From Pontimonas sp. (GTDB lineage Bacteria > Actinomycetota > Actinomycetes > Actinomycetales > Microbacteriaceae), in the NCBI GenBank assembly GCA_021741945.1, contig JAIOWV010000002.1:1-46365 (forward strand): DNA of 46,365 nt, in the 5' to 3' direction. Positions 20,337 through 28,559 of the stretch are shown here, in pieces. The translations under genes were made by a program, and so were the position numbers. The notes below the pieces were generated by a model, which was not told where the DNA came from, did no database searches, and saw only the letters and a list, made by a program, of their open reading frames with translations. How positions within the stretch are numbered: the first letter of the stretch is position 1; every line of letters begins with the position of its first letter.

Positions 20337-23300
20337 TTAGATTTCGTCCACGGACGAAGACTCGAAGCGAGTCGAGATGTTGATGCCAAGTTCTTCCGCA
20401 GCGCGGTACAACTCGTCATCGGAGTCCTTCAGCGAGACGGCCTGGCCGTCTGCTGAGAGCACCTCGACATTGAGACACAAGGACTGCATCTCTTTCATCA
20501 AGACCTTGAAGCTCTCGGGGATACCGGGCTCCTGGATGTTTTCACCCTTGACGATGGCCTCATAGACCTTCACGCGACCGAGGATGTCATCGGACTTAAT
20601 GGTCAGAAGCTCCTGGAGTGCGTAGGAGGCACCGTAGGCCTCGAGTGCCCACACCTCCATCTCGCCAAAGCGCTGTCCACCGAACTGCGCCTTTCCACCA
20701 AGTGGCTGCTGGGTGATCATCGAGTACGGTCCCGTCGAACGAGCGTGAATCTTGTCGTCGATGAGGTGGTGGAGCTTCAGGATGTACATGTAGCCCACCG
20801 ACACAGGCTGGGGGAAGGGCTCACCGGAGCGGCCATCGAACAGACGGGCCTTTCCGGAGGAATCCACCAGACGCTTGCCATCACGAGTCACGAGGGTGGA
20901 GTCGAGCAGACCTGCAATCTCTTCCTCACTCGCGCCATCGAACACGGGGGTTGCGACCTTGGTGCCAGGAAGTGCTTCCTTGGCCTGGGCGGCAAGACGC
21001 TTAGCCCACGCTGGGTCACCGCTGACCTTCCAACCCTGCTTGGCTGCCCACCCGAGGTGGATTTCCAAGACCTGGCCGAAGTTCATACGGCCGGGAACAC
21101 CCAGTGGGTTCAAGATGATGTCAACAGGGGTTCCATCCTCAAGGAATGGCATGTCCTCGACAGGAAGAATCCTGGCGATAACACCCTTGTTTCCGTGACG
21201 ACCAGCGAGCTTGTCACCCTCAGAGATCTTGCGCTTCTGAGCGATGTAGACGACGACCCTCTGGTTGACACCAGAGCCGAGCTCGTCGTCACCATCGACA
21301 GCGTCAAAGACCTTGACGCCGATGATGGTGCCCTGCTCGCCGTGGGGAACCTTCAGAGAGGTGTCGCGAACTTCGCGGCTCTTCTCGTTGAAGATCGCGC
21401 GCAACAGACGCTCTTCAGCACTGAGCTCGGTTTCACCCTTAGGCGTCACCTTGCCGACGAGGATGTCGCCGGGGCGAACCTCCGCACCGATACGGATGAT
21501 GCCGCGCTCGTCCAGGTTGGCCAAGAGCTCGGGGCCAACATTCGGAAGATCACGGGTGATCTCTTCCTTGCCCAGCTTGGTGTCGCGGGCGTCCACGTCA
21601 TACTCCTCGATGTGAATCGAGGAAAGAGTGTCGTCCTTGACCAAGTTCTGGGACAGGATGATCGCGTCTTCGAAGTTGTAGCCCTCCCATGACATGAATG
21701 CCACGAGCAGGTTCTTACCCAGAGCCAATTCACCATTCTCGGTGGCGGGGCCATCAGCGATAACCTGCCCGAGGTCGAGCTTGTCGCCGACACTCACGCG
21801 AATCTGGTGGTTGAAGTTTGTGCCCTGGTTAGAGCGGTCAAACTTGCGCAGGTAATAGGTCTTGGTGCCGCCCTTGTCCTGCTTGACCACTGCGTGGTCA
21901 GCAGAGACCTCGGTGACAACACCGGGAGCCTCAGCAACAATCACGTCACCGGCGTCCACAGCCGCGAAGGACTCCATGCCGGTTCCGACCAGCGGGGACT
22001 CCGAGCGGAGCAGCGGAACAGCCTGACGCTGCATGTTGGCACCCATGAGTGCGCGGTTAGCATCGTCGTGCTCGAGGAACGGAATCAGAGAGGTCGCAAC
22101 AGAGACCATCTGGCGGGGGGACACATCGACATAGTCGACCGCTTCAGGGGCGACCAACTCGACCTCTCCACCCTTCTTACGCACGAGAATCTTGTCCTCG
22201 GCGAAGGTGCCATCGGCGTTGAGCGGCGTACCGGCCTGAGCGACAACGAACTCGTCTTCGTCGCTTGCAGTCAAGTAGTCAATGTTCTTCGAGACCTTGC
22301 CCTTGACCACGCGGCGGTAAGGAGTCTCGATGAATCCAAAGGCGTTGATACGAGCAAAGGATGCCAGCGAACCAATCAGACCAATGTTCGGGCCTTCAGG
22401 AGTTTCGATCGGGCACATGCGGCCGTAGTGGGAGGGGTGAACGTCACGAACCTCAACACCTGCGCGCTCACGGCTGAGACCACCGGGGCCCAGTGCCGAA
22501 AGACGACGCTTGTGGGTAAGACCGGAGAGTGGGTTGTTCTGGTCCATGAACTGCGAGAGCTGGCTGGTGCCGAAGAACTCCTTGATCGCAGCGACCACGG
22601 GGCGCACGTTGATCAGGGTCTGGGGCGTGATTGCCTCAATGTCCTGAGTCGTCATACGCTCGCGAACCACGCGCTCCATGCGGGAGAGTCCGGTGCGAAC
22701 CTGGTTCTGAATCAGCTCACCAACGGCGCGGATGCGACGGTTGCCGAAGTGGTCGATGTCATCGACATCGAGACGAATGTCGACCTTCTTGCCCGAGCGG
22801 GTGCCGGCAATCGTGGTGTGACCCTCGTGAAGGGCAACCAAGTACTTGATCGTTGCGACGATGTCATCAACGGTCAAGACCGAGGTGTCCAAAGGAAGCT
22901 CAACGCCGAGCTTGCGGTTGATCTTGTAACGACCGACCTTCGCAAGGTCATAGCGCTTGGGGTTGAAGTAGAAGTTGTCAATCAAGAGACGAGCCGCTTC
23001 GGCGGCAACCTGCTCACCTGGGCGCAGCTTGCGGTAGATGTCCTTGAGGGCTTCTTCCTTGGTGAGGATCGTGTCCTTCTCTAGGGCCTCCAGCACAGAG
23101 GAGAAACCAGCGAATTGCTTCGCGATTTCTTCACTGGTGAGACCAAGGGCCTTCAGGAAGACGGTGACGGACTGCTTGCGCTTGCGGTCGATACGAACAC
23201 CGACCTGGTCGCGCTTGTCGACCTCGAACTCCAACCATGCGCCGCGGCTGGGGATAACGCGCACAGAGTGGATTTCCTTGTCGCTGAGCTTGTCGACAGC

Positions 23301-23828
23301 GGACTCGAAATACACGCCGGGGCTGCGGACCAACTGGGACACGACGACACGCTCGGTGCCATTGATGATGAACGTTCCCTTTTCGGTCATCAAAGGGAAG
23401 TCGCCCATGAAGACCGTCTGGGTCTTGATTTCACCGGTCTGGTGGTTCATGAACTCGGCCTCTACGTAGAGAGGAGCGGCGTAGGTCTTGCCGCGTTCCT
23501 TGCACTCATCGATGGAGTACTTTTCCTCTTCGAGGTAAGGGTTCGTGAACGAGAGCTGCATCGTCTCGGAGGAGTCCTCAATGGGGGAAATCTCTTCAAA
23601 GATTTCCTCGAGGCCACTCTTCGTGGACACAACCGGATTGCCCTCGGCCTTGGCCTCGGCAATGCGCTTCTTCCACGCGGGAGAACCAACAAGCCACTCA
23701 AAGCTTTCGGTCTGCAGTGCAAGCAGATCCGGAACCTCGAGGGTGTCAGAGATTTTGGCGAACGAGAGACGCTGGGCGACTCGACCGTTCTTGGCGGGTG
23801 TAGTAGATGCGGAACGCGCAGCAGCCAA
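20337..23828 (-). CDS. rpoB: RNA polymerase subunit beta
   Basis: The beta subunit of RNA polymerase, 1163 residues. The rifampicin region reads SQFMDQNNPLSGLTHKRR, then LSALGPGGLSRERAG, the sensitive actinobacterial form. GRHGNKGVIARILPVEDMP near the C-terminus is the usual active-site segment. The start is TTG at 23828, preceded by GGAGG with 9 nt between, and no better in-frame ATG or GTG lies nearby. It is the first gene of the rpoBC operon, behind a structured leader of about 160 nt. Confidence 0.99.
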   Translation of the reverse strand: MAAARSASTTPAKNGRVAQRLSFAKISDTLEVPDLLALQTESFEWLVGSPAWKKRIAEAKAEGNPVVSTKSGLEEIFEEISPIEDSSETMQLSFTNPYLEEEKYSIDECKERGKTYAAPLYVEAEFMNHQTGEIKTQTVFMGDFPLMTEKGTFIINGTERVVVSQLVRSPGVYFESAVDKLSDKEIHSVRVIPSRGAWLEFEVDKRDQVGVRIDRKRKQSVTVFLKALGLTSEEIAKQFAGFSSVLEALEKDTILTKEEALKDIYRKLRPGEQVAAEAARLLIDNFYFNPKRYDLAKVGRYKINRKLGVELPLDTSVLTVDDIVATIKYLVALHEGHTTIAGTRSGKKVDIRLDVDDIDHFGNRRIRAVGELIQNQVRTGLSRMERVVRERMTTQDIEAITPQTLINVRPVVAAIKEFFGTSQLSQFMDQNNPLSGLTHKRRLSALGPGGLSRERAGVEVRDVHPSHYGRMCPIETPEGPNIGLIGSLASFARINAFGFIETPYRRVVKGKVSKNIDYLTASDEDEFVVAQAGTPLNADGTFAEDKILVRKKGGEVELVAPEAVDYVDVSPRQMVSVATSLIPFLEHDDANRALMGANMQRQAVPLLRSESPLVGTGMESFAAVDAGDVIVAEAPGVVTEVSADHAVVKQDKGGTKTYYLRKFDRSNQGTNFNHQIRVSVGDKLDLGQVIADGPATENGELALGKNLLVAFMSWEGYNFEDAIILSQNLVKDDTLSSIHIEEYDVDARDTKLGKEEITRDLPNVGPELLANLDERGIIRIGAEVRPGDILVGKVTPKGETELSAEERLLRAIFNEKSREVRDTSLKVPHGEQGTIIGVKVFDAVDGDDELGSGVNQRVVVYIAQKRKISEGDKLAGRHGNKGVIARILPVEDMPFLEDGTPVDIILNPLGVPGRMNFGQVLEIHLGWAAKQGWKVSGDPAWAKRLAAQAKEALPGTKVATPVFDGASEEEIAGLLDSTLVTRDGKRLVDSSGKARLFDGRSGEPFPQPVSVGYMYILKLHHLIDDKIHARSTGPYSMITQQPLGGKAQFGGQRFGEMEVWALEAYGASYALQELLTIKSDDILGRVKVYEAIVKGENIQEPGIPESFKVLMKEMQSLCLNVEVLSADGQAVSLKDSDDELYRAAEELGINISTRFESSSVDEI

Positions 23829-23898
23829 GAGAAATTACCTCCAGGGCTCGAAAGAGAGCCTCAATATGAGTGACCGAACATGTGGAAAGCTTCCGCTA

Positions 23899-23939
23899 GA
23901 ACTCAGCTCAATGAGTTCACCCCGCCACTATTCTCGGGG
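23899..23939 (-). promoter_or_regulatory. two stem-loops in the rpoB leader
   Basis: Two hairpins follow each other in the rpoB 5' leader. One is a perfect 7-bp stem, GAACTCA-(6 nt)-TGAGTTC, at 23899-23918. The other is CCCCG-(10 nt)-CGGGG at 23920-23939. A third small stem, GGCTC-(6 nt)-GAGCC, lies just before the Shine-Dalgarno sequence near 23845-23860. Their function is unknown, and attenuation or mRNA stability are possibilities. Confidence 0.4.
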
Positions 23940-23994
23940 CTCTCCGACCGACCACAATATGAGGGCAGGAGAAGTCAGGGAAGCAAACCTTTAG

Positions 23995-24022
23995 TGTATA
24001 CGGTTTGATAACGATTTGTCCA
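23995..24022 (-). promoter_or_regulatory. candidate rpoB promoter
   Basis: TGGACA (24022-24017), a 16-bp spacer and TATACA (24000-23995), or TACACT two bases later, form a plausible promoter read leftward. A start near 23988 gives a leader of about 160 nt. The rest of the 273-bp gap to the SprT-like gene holds the leader hairpins and that gene's own -10 box. Confidence 0.45.
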
Positions 24023-24101
24023 CCCTTGCTTGACTTCGGGGGCGAAACGCTTTTGTGGATGAATCCCTCGGCATGTCAGTCACGTTGGCTACCCTTCGAA
24101 G

Positions 24102-24587
24102 GTGGCATCAAAACAGTGGGTTGAGGCGCGAGCAGCGGAGTTGCTCGCTGCGCATTCTCTCCCTGACTGGTCGTTCGGCTGGGACAACGCAAAGACCCGC
24201 TTCGGGCAGTGCAGCCACCGATACCGGCGCATCAGCCTGTCTCGATATCTCAGCGCAGCGGGATCAGAGGATGAATCTGAACAGGTGCTCTTGCATGAGA
24301 TCGCCCACGCCTTAGCCGGCGTTCGAGTGGGCCACGGAGAGAAGTGGCTGAGGATTGCACGCTCTATTGGCTACCGCGGGCAGCGCACGCACACATCGCC
24401 AGCGGCAACGGAGCATGCGAAGTGGCGGGGCTTGTGCCCCAGTGGGCACGAAATCATTCGGTTTAGAAAACCGTCCAGACCCATGTCCTGCGCGAAGTGC
24501 GAGCGGCGGTTCAACCCGACCTATCTGATCGTGTGGACGGAGAGGACTTACGCCTCGACCGTGACCTCTTTCCAAAACGCGACATAG
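24102..24587 (+). CDS. SprT-like zinc metalloprotease
   Basis: A 161-residue SprT-like protein, predicted zinc peptidase. The HExxH motif is LLHEIAHALAG at about residue 65, followed by GHGEKW, which supplies further zinc-site residues. A C-terminal zinc ribbon shows LCPSGHE and SCAKCERRF. Relatives include SprT and the DNA-protein crosslink protease SPRTN, but the role of bacterial short forms is not established. It starts with GTG at 24102, with the -10 box TACCCT 6 nt before it, so it is probably leaderless. Its 3' end overlaps the convergent DUF427 gene by 40 bp. Confidence 0.85.
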   Translation: MASKQWVEARAAELLAAHSLPDWSFGWDNAKTRFGQCSHRYRRISLSRYLSAAGSEDESEQVLLHEIAHALAGVRVGHGEKWLRIARSIGYRGQRTHTSPAATEHAKWRGLCPSGHEIIRFRKPSRPMSCAKCERRFNPTYLIVWTERTYASTVTSFQNAT

Positions 24588-24850
24588 TTCGCAAAGTCTG
24601 TGCCCACTCGCTCGGCAGCTCCGGGGCGAAGATTGGGATAGGACCATGCGCGATCCGGAAAGGCCTGGCCATCAACCGTGAGGATGAAGTACTGGCACTC
24701 GCCCTTCCAAGGGCACACATAGGGGGTGGGGCTCTTGGTGAAGTACTCGTCCTTTAGAGCCGAGGGCGGGAAATACCAATTGCCTTCAATCTTCACCAGC
24801 TGATCGTCGGCGGCTTCAGCAATAACTACGTTGTTCAAGAGAGCTTTCAT
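24548..24850 (-). CDS. DUF427 domain protein
   Basis: A 100-residue protein of the DUF427 family, usually single-domain and of unknown function. The pattern IEGNWYFPPSALKDEYF, TPYVCPWKGECQYFIL and PDRAWSYPNL is characteristic. The -10 box TAAGCT sits 6 nt before the ATG, suggesting a leaderless message. It diverges from the SRPBCC-methyltransferase gene and converges on the SprT-like gene with a 40-bp overlap. Confidence 0.85.
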   Translation of the reverse strand: MKALLNNVVIAEAADDQLVKIEGNWYFPPSALKDEYFTKSPTPYVCPWKGECQYFILTVDGQAFPDRAWSYPNLRPGAAERVGTDFANYVAFWKEVTVEA

Positions 24851-24900
24851 AGCTGAAGCTTAGGCTTATCGGCTGATGGTCACCCGGGTAAGAGAGACTA

Positions 24901-25995
24901 GTGACCGTGATGAGCTTTACGCGCCGAGTCGAACTCCCCTGCACGGTCTCAGACGCTTTCCTTGCGCTGCACAATCCAGAAGTTTTCCGGAAAGTGTCGA
25001 AGCCTTTTCTCGTCTTCAGGCCACTGCGCCCCTCATCGTTTCCCGAGCACTACGAGAGTGGCAAAAGCTATGTCGTTGGGGCGAGAGCGTTTGGGCTTAT
25101 TCCGCTGGGCACGCAGGAAATCAACCCGACCACATCCAGTGACGCAGTGCGCTCCGTGTTCGTTGATAACGGGCGAGGGCTTGGTGGGGCGCTTGGCGTC
25201 ATGAAGCACTTCCACCACACGATGACCCTGGAACCCAGCGGCCGGGGGCCGACGGTGTTGACCGACACGCTCGAGTGGGATGCCGGTGCTCTTAGCCCCG
25301 CCTTCTGGATTGGTTTTCGCTTCTTCTGGTGGTGGCGCCACATCGTGATGAAGCGACTTGCGCCAAGCTGGAGAAACCCCCAGACGGCATCCTGGGAGGC
25401 GCGCTACCGGAGTGCCACGATGTGGAGCGGGCGGGTGAACCCGACTCTGGTGAACCACGCGCCGTTGCGTCCAGGCGGGACCGCTCTCGACGTCGGAGCT
25501 GGAGAAGGTGCTGACGCGCTGTGGCTTGCGGAGCAGGGCTATTCGGTGACGGCGGTTGATGCCTCGACCTACGCCGTTGGACGAGGGGAGGCTGAGCGTA
25601 TCCGGCGCGACCGGGCTGACGGACAGACCCGCACAGTGCGCTGGATTGGTGCGAATGCACTTACTGATGATCTCCCACAACCGCCCGTGGGATATGACCT
25701 AGTCGTGGCCCACTTTCTGCACCTCCCACGGCCAGAGCGAGCCGTTATCTGGAAGAAGCTCGTCGACGCCGTTGCCCCCGGTGGAACGCTACTAATTGTG
25801 GGTCACCACGTCGACGATCTCTCAGCGGGAATTCGACGCCCGCCTGAAGAGCTCATGTTCGATGACGATGAACTCTCAGCCCTTGTCCCAAAGTCCTGGA
25901 CCAAATCCTCTGTCCAGAAGGAGAAACGCCAACAGACGCTGGCGGATGCGACGACCGTCACTGTGACTGACATCGTCCTCGTGGCAATGCGCTAG
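24901..25995 (+). CDS. SRPBCC domain fused to a class I SAM-dependent methyltransferase
   Basis: A 364-residue two-domain protein. Residues 1-155 look like an SRPBCC/START-like ligand-binding fold (FTRRVELPCTVSDAFLALHNPEVF, then FHHTMTLEPSGRGPTVLTDTLEWD). Residues 165-364 form a class I methyltransferase. It opens with SWEARYRSATMWSGRVNPTL, has the SAM-binding motif DVGAGEGADALWLAE near residue 197, the acidic residue in VTAVDAS and a late GGTLLIVGHH strand. The substrate is unknown. GTG at 24901 was chosen, with ATG at 24910 as the alternative. TAAGAG lies 6 nt upstream. The stop shares CTAG with the convergent NUDIX-like gene. Confidence 0.8.
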   Translation: MTVMSFTRRVELPCTVSDAFLALHNPEVFRKVSKPFLVFRPLRPSSFPEHYESGKSYVVGARAFGLIPLGTQEINPTTSSDAVRSVFVDNGRGLGGALGVMKHFHHTMTLEPSGRGPTVLTDTLEWDAGALSPAFWIGFRFFWWWRHIVMKRLAPSWRNPQTASWEARYRSATMWSGRVNPTLVNHAPLRPGGTALDVGAGEGADALWLAEQGYSVTAVDASTYAVGRGEAERIRRDRADGQTRTVRWIGANALTDDLPQPPVGYDLVVAHFLHLPRPERAVIWKKLVDAVAPGGTLLIVGHHVDDLSAGIRRPPEELMFDDDELSALVPKSWTKSSVQKEKRQQTLADATTVTVTDIVLVAMR

Positions 25996-26531
25996 GGCAG
26001 AGCCCCCACGCTCGCAAGCGCAGCTTTCAGCAGAGCGCCTCGTCCACCTTCGAGTTCACGCAACACCTCGTTGGACGTAACTTCTTCCGGGGTCATCCAG
26101 GTCATATCAAGCGCGTCCTGACGAGGTTCGCAGGTCCCTGTCACCGGAACTACATAAACCAACGAGACAGCGTGCTGTCTCGTGTCCACATACTTCGCGC
26201 CGGGGAAGGGGAAGTACTCCGCCACATGAGCCGGCTGCATAGAGGAGGGTAGTTGCGGGAAGGCCATGGGGCCGAGATCTTTTTCGAGGTGGCGGAATAG
26301 GGCGTCGCGGACGCTTTCGCCAAACATCACGCGACCAGCGACCAACGCCCGTGCGATGGAACCCTCCGCAGACACGCGAAGCAACAAACCAACCTCGGTG
26401 ACCTGGCCCATCCCATCGAGTCGAACGGGGACAGCCTCAACGTACAGAAGCGGCAGTCGTGCGCGAATCTCTGTGAGCTCGTCATCAGAGAGCCAGCCAG
26501 GATTCGGGTCGGGGGTTCTCGTGGAGGACAT
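25992..26531 (-). CDS. NUDIX hydrolase family protein (DUF4916-like)
   Basis: A 179-residue protein that resembles actinobacterial DUF4916/NUDIX family proteins (GWLSDDELTEIRARLPLLYVEAVPV). The stretch GRVMFGESVRDALFRHLEKDLG occupies the place of the NUDIX box but does not fit the full GX5EX7REUXEEXGU pattern, so catalytic activity is uncertain. The start at 26531 is 10 bp after the glutaredoxin-like gene, and the longer upstream frame was rejected because it runs through that gene. The stop overlaps the methyltransferase stop by 4 bp. Confidence 0.72.
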   Translation of the reverse strand: MSSTRTPDPNPGWLSDDELTEIRARLPLLYVEAVPVRLDGMGQVTEVGLLLRVSAEGSIARALVAGRVMFGESVRDALFRHLEKDLGPMAFPQLPSSMQPAHVAEYFPFPGAKYVDTRQHAVSLVYVVPVTGTCEPRQDALDMTWMTPEEVTSNEVLRELEGGRGALLKAALASVGALP

Positions 26532-26541
26532 GGCTTCTTTT

Positions 26542-26820
26542 CTACTCTGATTCGCTGGCTTGGGGAAGACCACCGCTGGAGACCAGTGCGTCGGCAAGCG
26601 CCTGCGCATCCACGTGCCAGTAAGCGAACTCCTGATCGTCGATGTGAACGACAGGAATCTTCTCCGAATACTCGGTCTCCCACTCGGGCTTTTCGTGGAG
26701 ATTACGGTGTTCGAGCACCACATTGGAAAAGTTCTTCACAACGCCCTGGATGACCAGATCCGCGTCATCACAGAGGTGACAGCCGGGGTTACCGATCAAT
26801 CGGACCGTGATGCTCTTCAC
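26542..26820 (-). CDS. glutaredoxin-like protein (DUF836)
   Basis: A 92-residue thioredoxin-fold protein with CxxC in GNPGCHLCDDADLVIQ near residues 14-17 and the cis-proline region EKIPVVHIDD. Such proteins are probable thiol-disulfide oxidoreductases, and their partners are unknown. It starts with GTG at 26820, with the -10 box TAGGGT 6 nt before it, so it is probably leaderless. That -10 overlaps by two bases the -10 of the divergent HAD gene. It is the first gene of a pair with the NUDIX-like gene. Confidence 0.82.
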   Translation of the reverse strand: MKSITVRLIGNPGCHLCDDADLVIQGVVKNFSNVVLEHRNLHEKPEWETEYSEKIPVVHIDDQEFAYWHVDAQALADALVSSGGLPQASESE

Positions 26821-26826
26821 AGACTC

Positions 26827-26836
26827 ACCCTATGCT
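26827..26836. promoter_or_regulatory. divergent -10 boxes sharing two bases
   Basis: TAGGGT on the minus strand (26832-26827, for the glutaredoxin-like gene) and TATGCT on the plus strand (26831-26836, for the HAD gene) share the TA at 26831-26832. Only one polymerase should be able to open this site at a time. The -35 regions were not assigned. Confidence 0.45.
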
Positions 26837-26845
26837 GAAGTTCGA

Positions 26846-27598
26846 ATGAAGACAGTGACGTCGAAGTCGAAAAAGAGTTCGGGCTCCCCCGTGGTGGTGT
26901 TTGTTGATGTCGACAACACCTTGGTTCGCGGAGCTAGCATCTACATGTTTGCCATCGAGGCGTGGAAATCCGGTTTCATCCGATGGCATCACGTCATTCC
27001 TGCGCTCTTTCATCAGCGCTCCTTCATCAAGCAGGGCGAGACCACCAAGAGAGTCAAATCCACCAGGGAGCGAGCTCAGGCTCTAGCGGCCGGTCATTCC
27101 CTGGCCGACTTCATCCAGGTCGGCGAGAGCGCATGGCGACGCTCCATTGCACCGAAAGTATTTCCGGACGTTCTTTCTGAGCTGAGGAACCATATGGACG
27201 CCGGTCGCCAAGTGTGGCTGCTGACCGCGAGCCCCGATGTTCTGGCTGGCATCATCGCAAGAGACCTCCGCTTGAGCGGTGCGCTCGGGACAACATTGGA
27301 AATTCAGGACGGTCGCTTCACGGGCGAAATCGAGGGCGAGCTCGTACATGGGCCAATCAAGGCGAAGGCTGCCAAGGACCTTGCGGAATCCTTGGGGGCG
27401 AACCTCACCGAGTGCTACGCGTACTCAGACTCAGTAGCGGATGTGCCGCTTCTGGAGTTGGTCGGCAACCCGGTTGCCGTCAACCCAGACCCAGGCCTCT
27501 TGGCGCTTGCCACCGAACGAGGCTGGCCGATCCTCTGGCCCGAGGGCACCGGCCGCCACGAAAAGTCTCGAACCAAAAAGGGCAGAGAAAAGCGCTGA
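26846..27598 (+). CDS. HAD-IB family phosphatase
   Basis: A 250-residue HAD-superfamily hydrolase of the IB (SerB-like) type. Motif I is VFVDVDNTLV (residues about 17-22), motif II is VWLLTASP, the motif III lysine is probably in GPIKAKAAKDLAE, and motif IV is AYSDSVADVPLLELVG. The family removes phosphate from small metabolites, and the substrate here is unknown. ATG at 26846 was chosen, nine bases after the -10 box TATGCT, so any 5' leader is very short. The C-terminus is Lys/Arg-rich. Confidence 0.88.
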   Translation: MKTVTSKSKKSSGSPVVVFVDVDNTLVRGASIYMFAIEAWKSGFIRWHHVIPALFHQRSFIKQGETTKRVKSTRERAQALAAGHSLADFIQVGESAWRRSIAPKVFPDVLSELRNHMDAGRQVWLLTASPDVLAGIIARDLRLSGALGTTLEIQDGRFTGEIEGELVHGPIKAKAAKDLAESLGANLTECYAYSDSVADVPLLELVGNPVAVNPDPGLLALATERGWPILWPEGTGRHEKSRTKKGREKR

Positions 27599-27623
27599 CC
27601 ACTGCAGAGCAGGGGCCAGCGCT
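27591..27623 (-). terminator. terminator between HAD and bS22 genes
   Basis: AGCGCTG pairs with CAGCGCT, and within it CC/GG and CTGC/GCAG continue the stem across two single mismatches to a 3-nt loop. On the minus strand TTTT then a pyrimidine-rich stretch follows, so it should end the bS22 transcript. It overlaps the last codons of the HAD gene and may also act on the plus strand. Confidence 0.6.
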
Positions 27624-27637
27624 GTAGCTCGAAGTTT

Positions 27638-27736
27638 CTACTTCTTGTTGCGACGCTGGTGGCGAGTCTTGCGAAGCAACTTGCGGTGCTTCTTCTTCGC
27701 CATACGCTTGCGGCGCTTCTTGATAACGGAGCCCAT
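27638..27736 (-). CDS. 30S ribosomal protein bS22 (AURKAIP1/COX24 domain)
   Basis: A 32-residue, extremely basic protein starting MGSVIKKRRKRMAKKKHRK and ending in RRNKK. It matches the AURKAIP1/COX24-type mini-protein found throughout actinobacteria and identified on mycobacterial 30S subunits as bS22. ATG at 27736 is preceded by GAAGGAAAC. A possible promoter with -10 TAGACT lies at 27799-27794, next to a small GCGCA/TGCGC hairpin. Such genes are often missed because of their size. Confidence 0.9.
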   Translation of the reverse strand: MGSVIKKRRKRMAKKKHRKLLRKTRHQRRNKK

Positions 27737-27815
27737 TAAGTTTCCTTCAGACGGTGGTGCAAAGAACTGTGTCTCGATTTAGACAACCTGTGGAGTCTAG
27801 CGCAGGCTTTGCGCC

Positions 27816-28025
27816 CTACCCCACCTGGTTCAGATTCTCACCAGAACCGGCGGTATACATCCACTGCGCTACGGCCGATTCGGGAATGCGAAATGATCGG
27901 CCAAAACGAATTGCGGGAACCTCGCCGGAGTGAACCATCCGGTAGACGGTCATGGTGGAGACCCTCATTATCTCGGCCACCTCGTTGACGGTGAGGAAGC
28001 GCATCTGGGACAGAGGGGAGGACAT
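27816..28025 (-). CDS. MerR/excisionase-type HTH DNA-binding protein (BldC-like)
   Basis: A 69-residue single-domain HTH_17 protein (RFLTVNEVAEIMRVSTMTVYRMVHSGEVPAIRFGRSFRIPESAVAQWM). It resembles the BldC/excisionase-like proteins conserved in actinobacteria beside the bS22 gene. No phage genes are nearby, so an excisionase role is unlikely, and it is more likely a chromosomal DNA-binding regulator. Its targets are unknown. Confidence 0.85.
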   Translation of the reverse strand: MSSPLSQMRFLTVNEVAEIMRVSTMTVYRMVHSGEVPAIRFGRSFRIPESAVAQWMYTAGSGENLNQVG

Positions 28026-28082
28026 CGTTCTCTCGCTTGTGCTGGGGCCTAGGTGACTGGTGTGGGGACTGTTACCTGAGCA

Positions 28083-28111
28083 ACCCTAGGGGTAGCAGGG
28101 AAGCGTGTAAA
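28083..28111 (-). promoter_or_regulatory. candidate promoter of the BldC-like gene
   Basis: TTTACA (28111-28106), a 17-bp spacer and TAGGGT (28088-28083) are read leftward, predicting a leader of about 50 nt. The -10 lies in a CCCTAGGG palindrome (28084-28091). Confidence 0.5.
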
Positions 28112-28115
28112 GAGA

Positions 28116-28505
28116 TTATTTCCTAATGCCAGAGATGAGGTTCCAGGCTCGGTCGATGCCATCACTGAGTAGTCCCCCGGTTGCCCGCCCGAGAATCGTG
28201 AGGTCAATGAAGGGCACTGAGTTGTCGGGCGCCGGGCCACCGGTGAACCCAGCAAGCCAATCGTTGAGCGAAACCAGTGGAGCCTTATCGAGTCGATAGA
28301 ACCTGTGCTGTCCATCTTCGCGGACCCGAACAACGCCCGCCTCGCGCAGGACCTTCAGGTGCTTTGAGACGGTGGGCTGGGTGATACCTAGCGCCTCGAC
28401 GAGCTCGCCCACGCTCATCTCGTTATCGTCGCCGCTTGCACCGTGGAGAAGAGTCACAATGTCACGGCGGGTTTCGTCAGCGAGCACGTCAAAGAGGTCA
28501 GTCAT
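28116..28505 (-). CDS. ArsR-family transcriptional regulator without cysteines
   Basis: A 129-residue winged-helix regulator. The ArsR HTH is MSVGELVEALGITQPTVSKHLKVLREAGVVRVREDGQHRFYRL. The protein has no cysteine at all, so the usual ArsR/SmtB cysteine metal sites are absent. The extra 35-residue C-terminal tail is hydrophobic. It is divergent from trkH with an 83-bp gap and may control potassium uptake (inference from position only). The -10 box TACGCT lies 8 nt before the ATG. Confidence 0.88.
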   Translation of the reverse strand: MTDLFDVLADETRRDIVTLLHGASGDDNEMSVGELVEALGITQPTVSKHLKVLREAGVVRVREDGQHRFYRLDKAPLVSLNDWLAGFTGGPAPDNSVPFIDLTILGRATGGLLSDGIDRAWNLISGIRK

Positions 28506-28541
28506 AACTGAGTAGCGTACAAGGCCCCAAGGAGGAGTACC

Positions 28542-28559
28542 ATGGCGAGCGCTGTCTGA
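28542..28559 (+). CDS. five-codon mini-ORF in the trkH leader
   Basis: ATG GCG AGC GCT GTC TGA follows an excellent ribosome-binding sequence, AAGGAGGAG, at good spacing. It encodes MASAV and ends 29 bp before the trkH start, in another frame. A TCTGA/TCAGA inverted repeat follows. It could be a regulatory upstream ORF or a chance site. No longer reading frame uses this ATG. Confidence 0.35.
   Translation: MASAV

Noticed and set aside
24879..24906. GGTCAC/GTGACC inverted repeat before the methyltransferase gene as an operator
   Set aside because: Six-base arms 16 bp apart in a short gap are not convincing without conservation.
27816..28025. phage excisionase
   Set aside because: The HTH_17 fold is shared with excisionases, but no integrase, att site or phage gene is present and the gene sits beside bS22 as in other actinobacteria.
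28084..28091. CCCTAGGG palindrome as a CsoR-type operator for the BldC-like gene
   Set aside because: Only eight bases are symmetric, without the ATA/TAT flanks seen at 37712-37749. It may simply be part of the -10 region.
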